Source: an uncultured Caulobacterales bacterium
GTDB lineage: Bacteria > Pseudomonadota > Alphaproteobacteria > Caulobacterales > Maricaulaceae
Length of the DNA: 7,952 nucleotides
Direction: 5' to 3'
Assembly (NCBI GenBank): GCA_937981945.1
Contig: CALJNJ010000255.1
Span: forward strand, 1 to 7,952
Made by a program: the position numbers and the translations under genes. Below the pieces are notes generated by a model that saw nothing but the letters and a program-made list of their open reading frames with translations, searched no databases and was not told the DNA's origin. Below, piece after piece: positions 7,395 to 7,952 of this stretch (the stretch's first letter is position 1; each line of letters opens with the position of its first letter).

Positions 7395-7952
7395 GTGGTA
7401 TTCAAAAGGTTTTACATTCTCATAGCTCTTCTGCTCAGCTTAACGGCTTGCGGCGGCGGGGGGAGCAGCGCGCCGGCATCTTCGGCCGCGCCGTCAGTAA
7501 CTACGCCGTCCGAAACCATGACATTGAGCGGTAAAATCACCTATGATCATGTCCCTCATCAAAGCCGCGGTTACGGCCTGGATTACGCCAACACCTCCAA
7601 AAGAGCGGCGCGCGCCATAGAGGTCATGCTTCTGGACAATAAGGATGACGTCATTGACCGAACCTTCACGGATGATGCCGGCGCCTATCGTTTTCAGGTC
7701 AAGACCTCCAAAGACGTCAAAGTGCAGGCCAGAGCCCGGCTCTCCGACAGCCGGGAAAGCTATGATGTTAAAGTCACGGATAACACGCTGGACAATGCGC
7801 TGTTCGCTTTGGAAGGATCCCTGCGCACGACAGGGTCAGGCGCGGCGCAAAGCCGGGATTTACACGCCCCGTCCGGCTGGGACGGTAGCGCCTATAGCGG
7901 AGAGCGCGCCGCCGCGCCGTTTGCGATCTTAAGCGCGGTCTTTGAATCCATA
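7395..7952 (+). CDS. Outer-membrane lipoprotein with carboxypeptidase-regulatory-like domain, possible metallopeptidase N-terminus (3' partial)
   Basis: The 186 visible codons begin at a GTG placed by the Shine-Dalgarno GGAG (7385-7388); an in-frame stop at 7359 rules out a start much further upstream. Residues 1-19 form a lipoprotein signal peptide: basic KR at 4-5, a leucine-rich core, and lipobox LTAC with Cys19, followed by GGGG and a Ser/Ala/Pro linker. No Asp stands at +2, so outer-membrane sorting is expected. Residues 44-115 look like a transthyretin-like regulatory domain (LSGKITY, AIEVMLLD, TDDAGAYRFQV). Then come DNTLDNALFALEGS (129-142) and SGWDGSAYSGERAAAPFAIL (160-179). I recall this last block from large gammaproteobacterial and alphaproteobacterial secreted proteins with a later HExxH-type motif, which would lie beyond this window. 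The gene runs off the right edge intact. Lipoprotein call strong, peptidase call tentative. Confidence 0.82.
   Translation, partial: MVFKRFYILIALLLSLTACGGGGSSAPASSAAPSVTTPSETMTLSGKITYDHVPHQSRGYGLDYANTSKRAARAIEVMLLDNKDDVIDRTFTDDAGAYRFQVKTSKDVKVQARARLSDSRESYDVKVTDNTLDNALFALEGSLRTTGSGAAQSRDLHAPSGWDGSAYSGERAAAPFAILSAVFESI

Noticed and set aside
7458..7463. Run of six G as a phase-variation tract
   Set aside because: Six bases is short for slippage control and the run simply encodes the Gly linker after the lipobox.
7343..7534. Plus-strand 63-codon frame starting at ATG 7343
   Set aside because: It overlaps the lipoprotein signal-peptide region in another frame and lacks any domain; the GTG frame has a lipobox and a good Shine-Dalgarno.
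7645..7932. Plus-strand 95-codon frame
   Set aside because: It is an off-frame shadow of the lipoprotein gene, with low-complexity Arg/Pro/Ser sequence.

Overview
The window looks like Gram-negative chromosomal DNA of mid GC content. The evidence is a large outer-membrane beta-barrel protein ending in phenylalanine, an Sec/Lsp-type lipoprotein, and Shine-Dalgarno-led genes all on the + strand. The style of the proteins suggests an alphaproteobacterium, but that is an impression and not a placement; there is no rRNA, tRNA or marker gene to fix it. I see no mobile element, CRISPR array or phage gene.

Region 1 (1-5190) is one open frame that enters from the left: the C-terminal 1729 residues of a giant modular cell-surface protein. 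In order it has two DUF11-like Ig-type repeats, an SdrD/Cna-B-like domain with an EF-hand-type calcium loop, a short segment that resembles a worn OmpA-like domain, a small beta-sandwich-like domain, and a very large C-terminal beta-barrel. A clear rho-independent terminator follows (5249-5277), so this gene ends its own transcription unit.

Region 2 (5334-7312) is a tight two-gene unit: a four-helix GtrA-family membrane protein and, 5 bases later, a 506-residue polytopic GT-C-type (GT39/PMT-like) glycosyltransferase. Together they suggest modification of a surface glycan or glycoprotein from a polyprenyl-linked sugar donor in the periplasm. The cytosolic GtrB-like enzyme that would load the lipid carrier is not in the window.

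Region 3 (7395 to the right edge) is the first 186 codons of a lipoprotein gene that starts at a GTG. It has a transthyretin-like (carboxypeptidase-regulatory-type) domain and then a conserved block that I associate from memory with large secreted proteins carrying a zinc-peptidase motif further downstream. The 82-base gap before it holds an imperfect inverted repeat and a small hairpin whose 3' arm contains the Shine-Dalgarno sequence, which suggests translational control. All four genes act at the cell envelope, but only the middle two are clearly linked as an operon.
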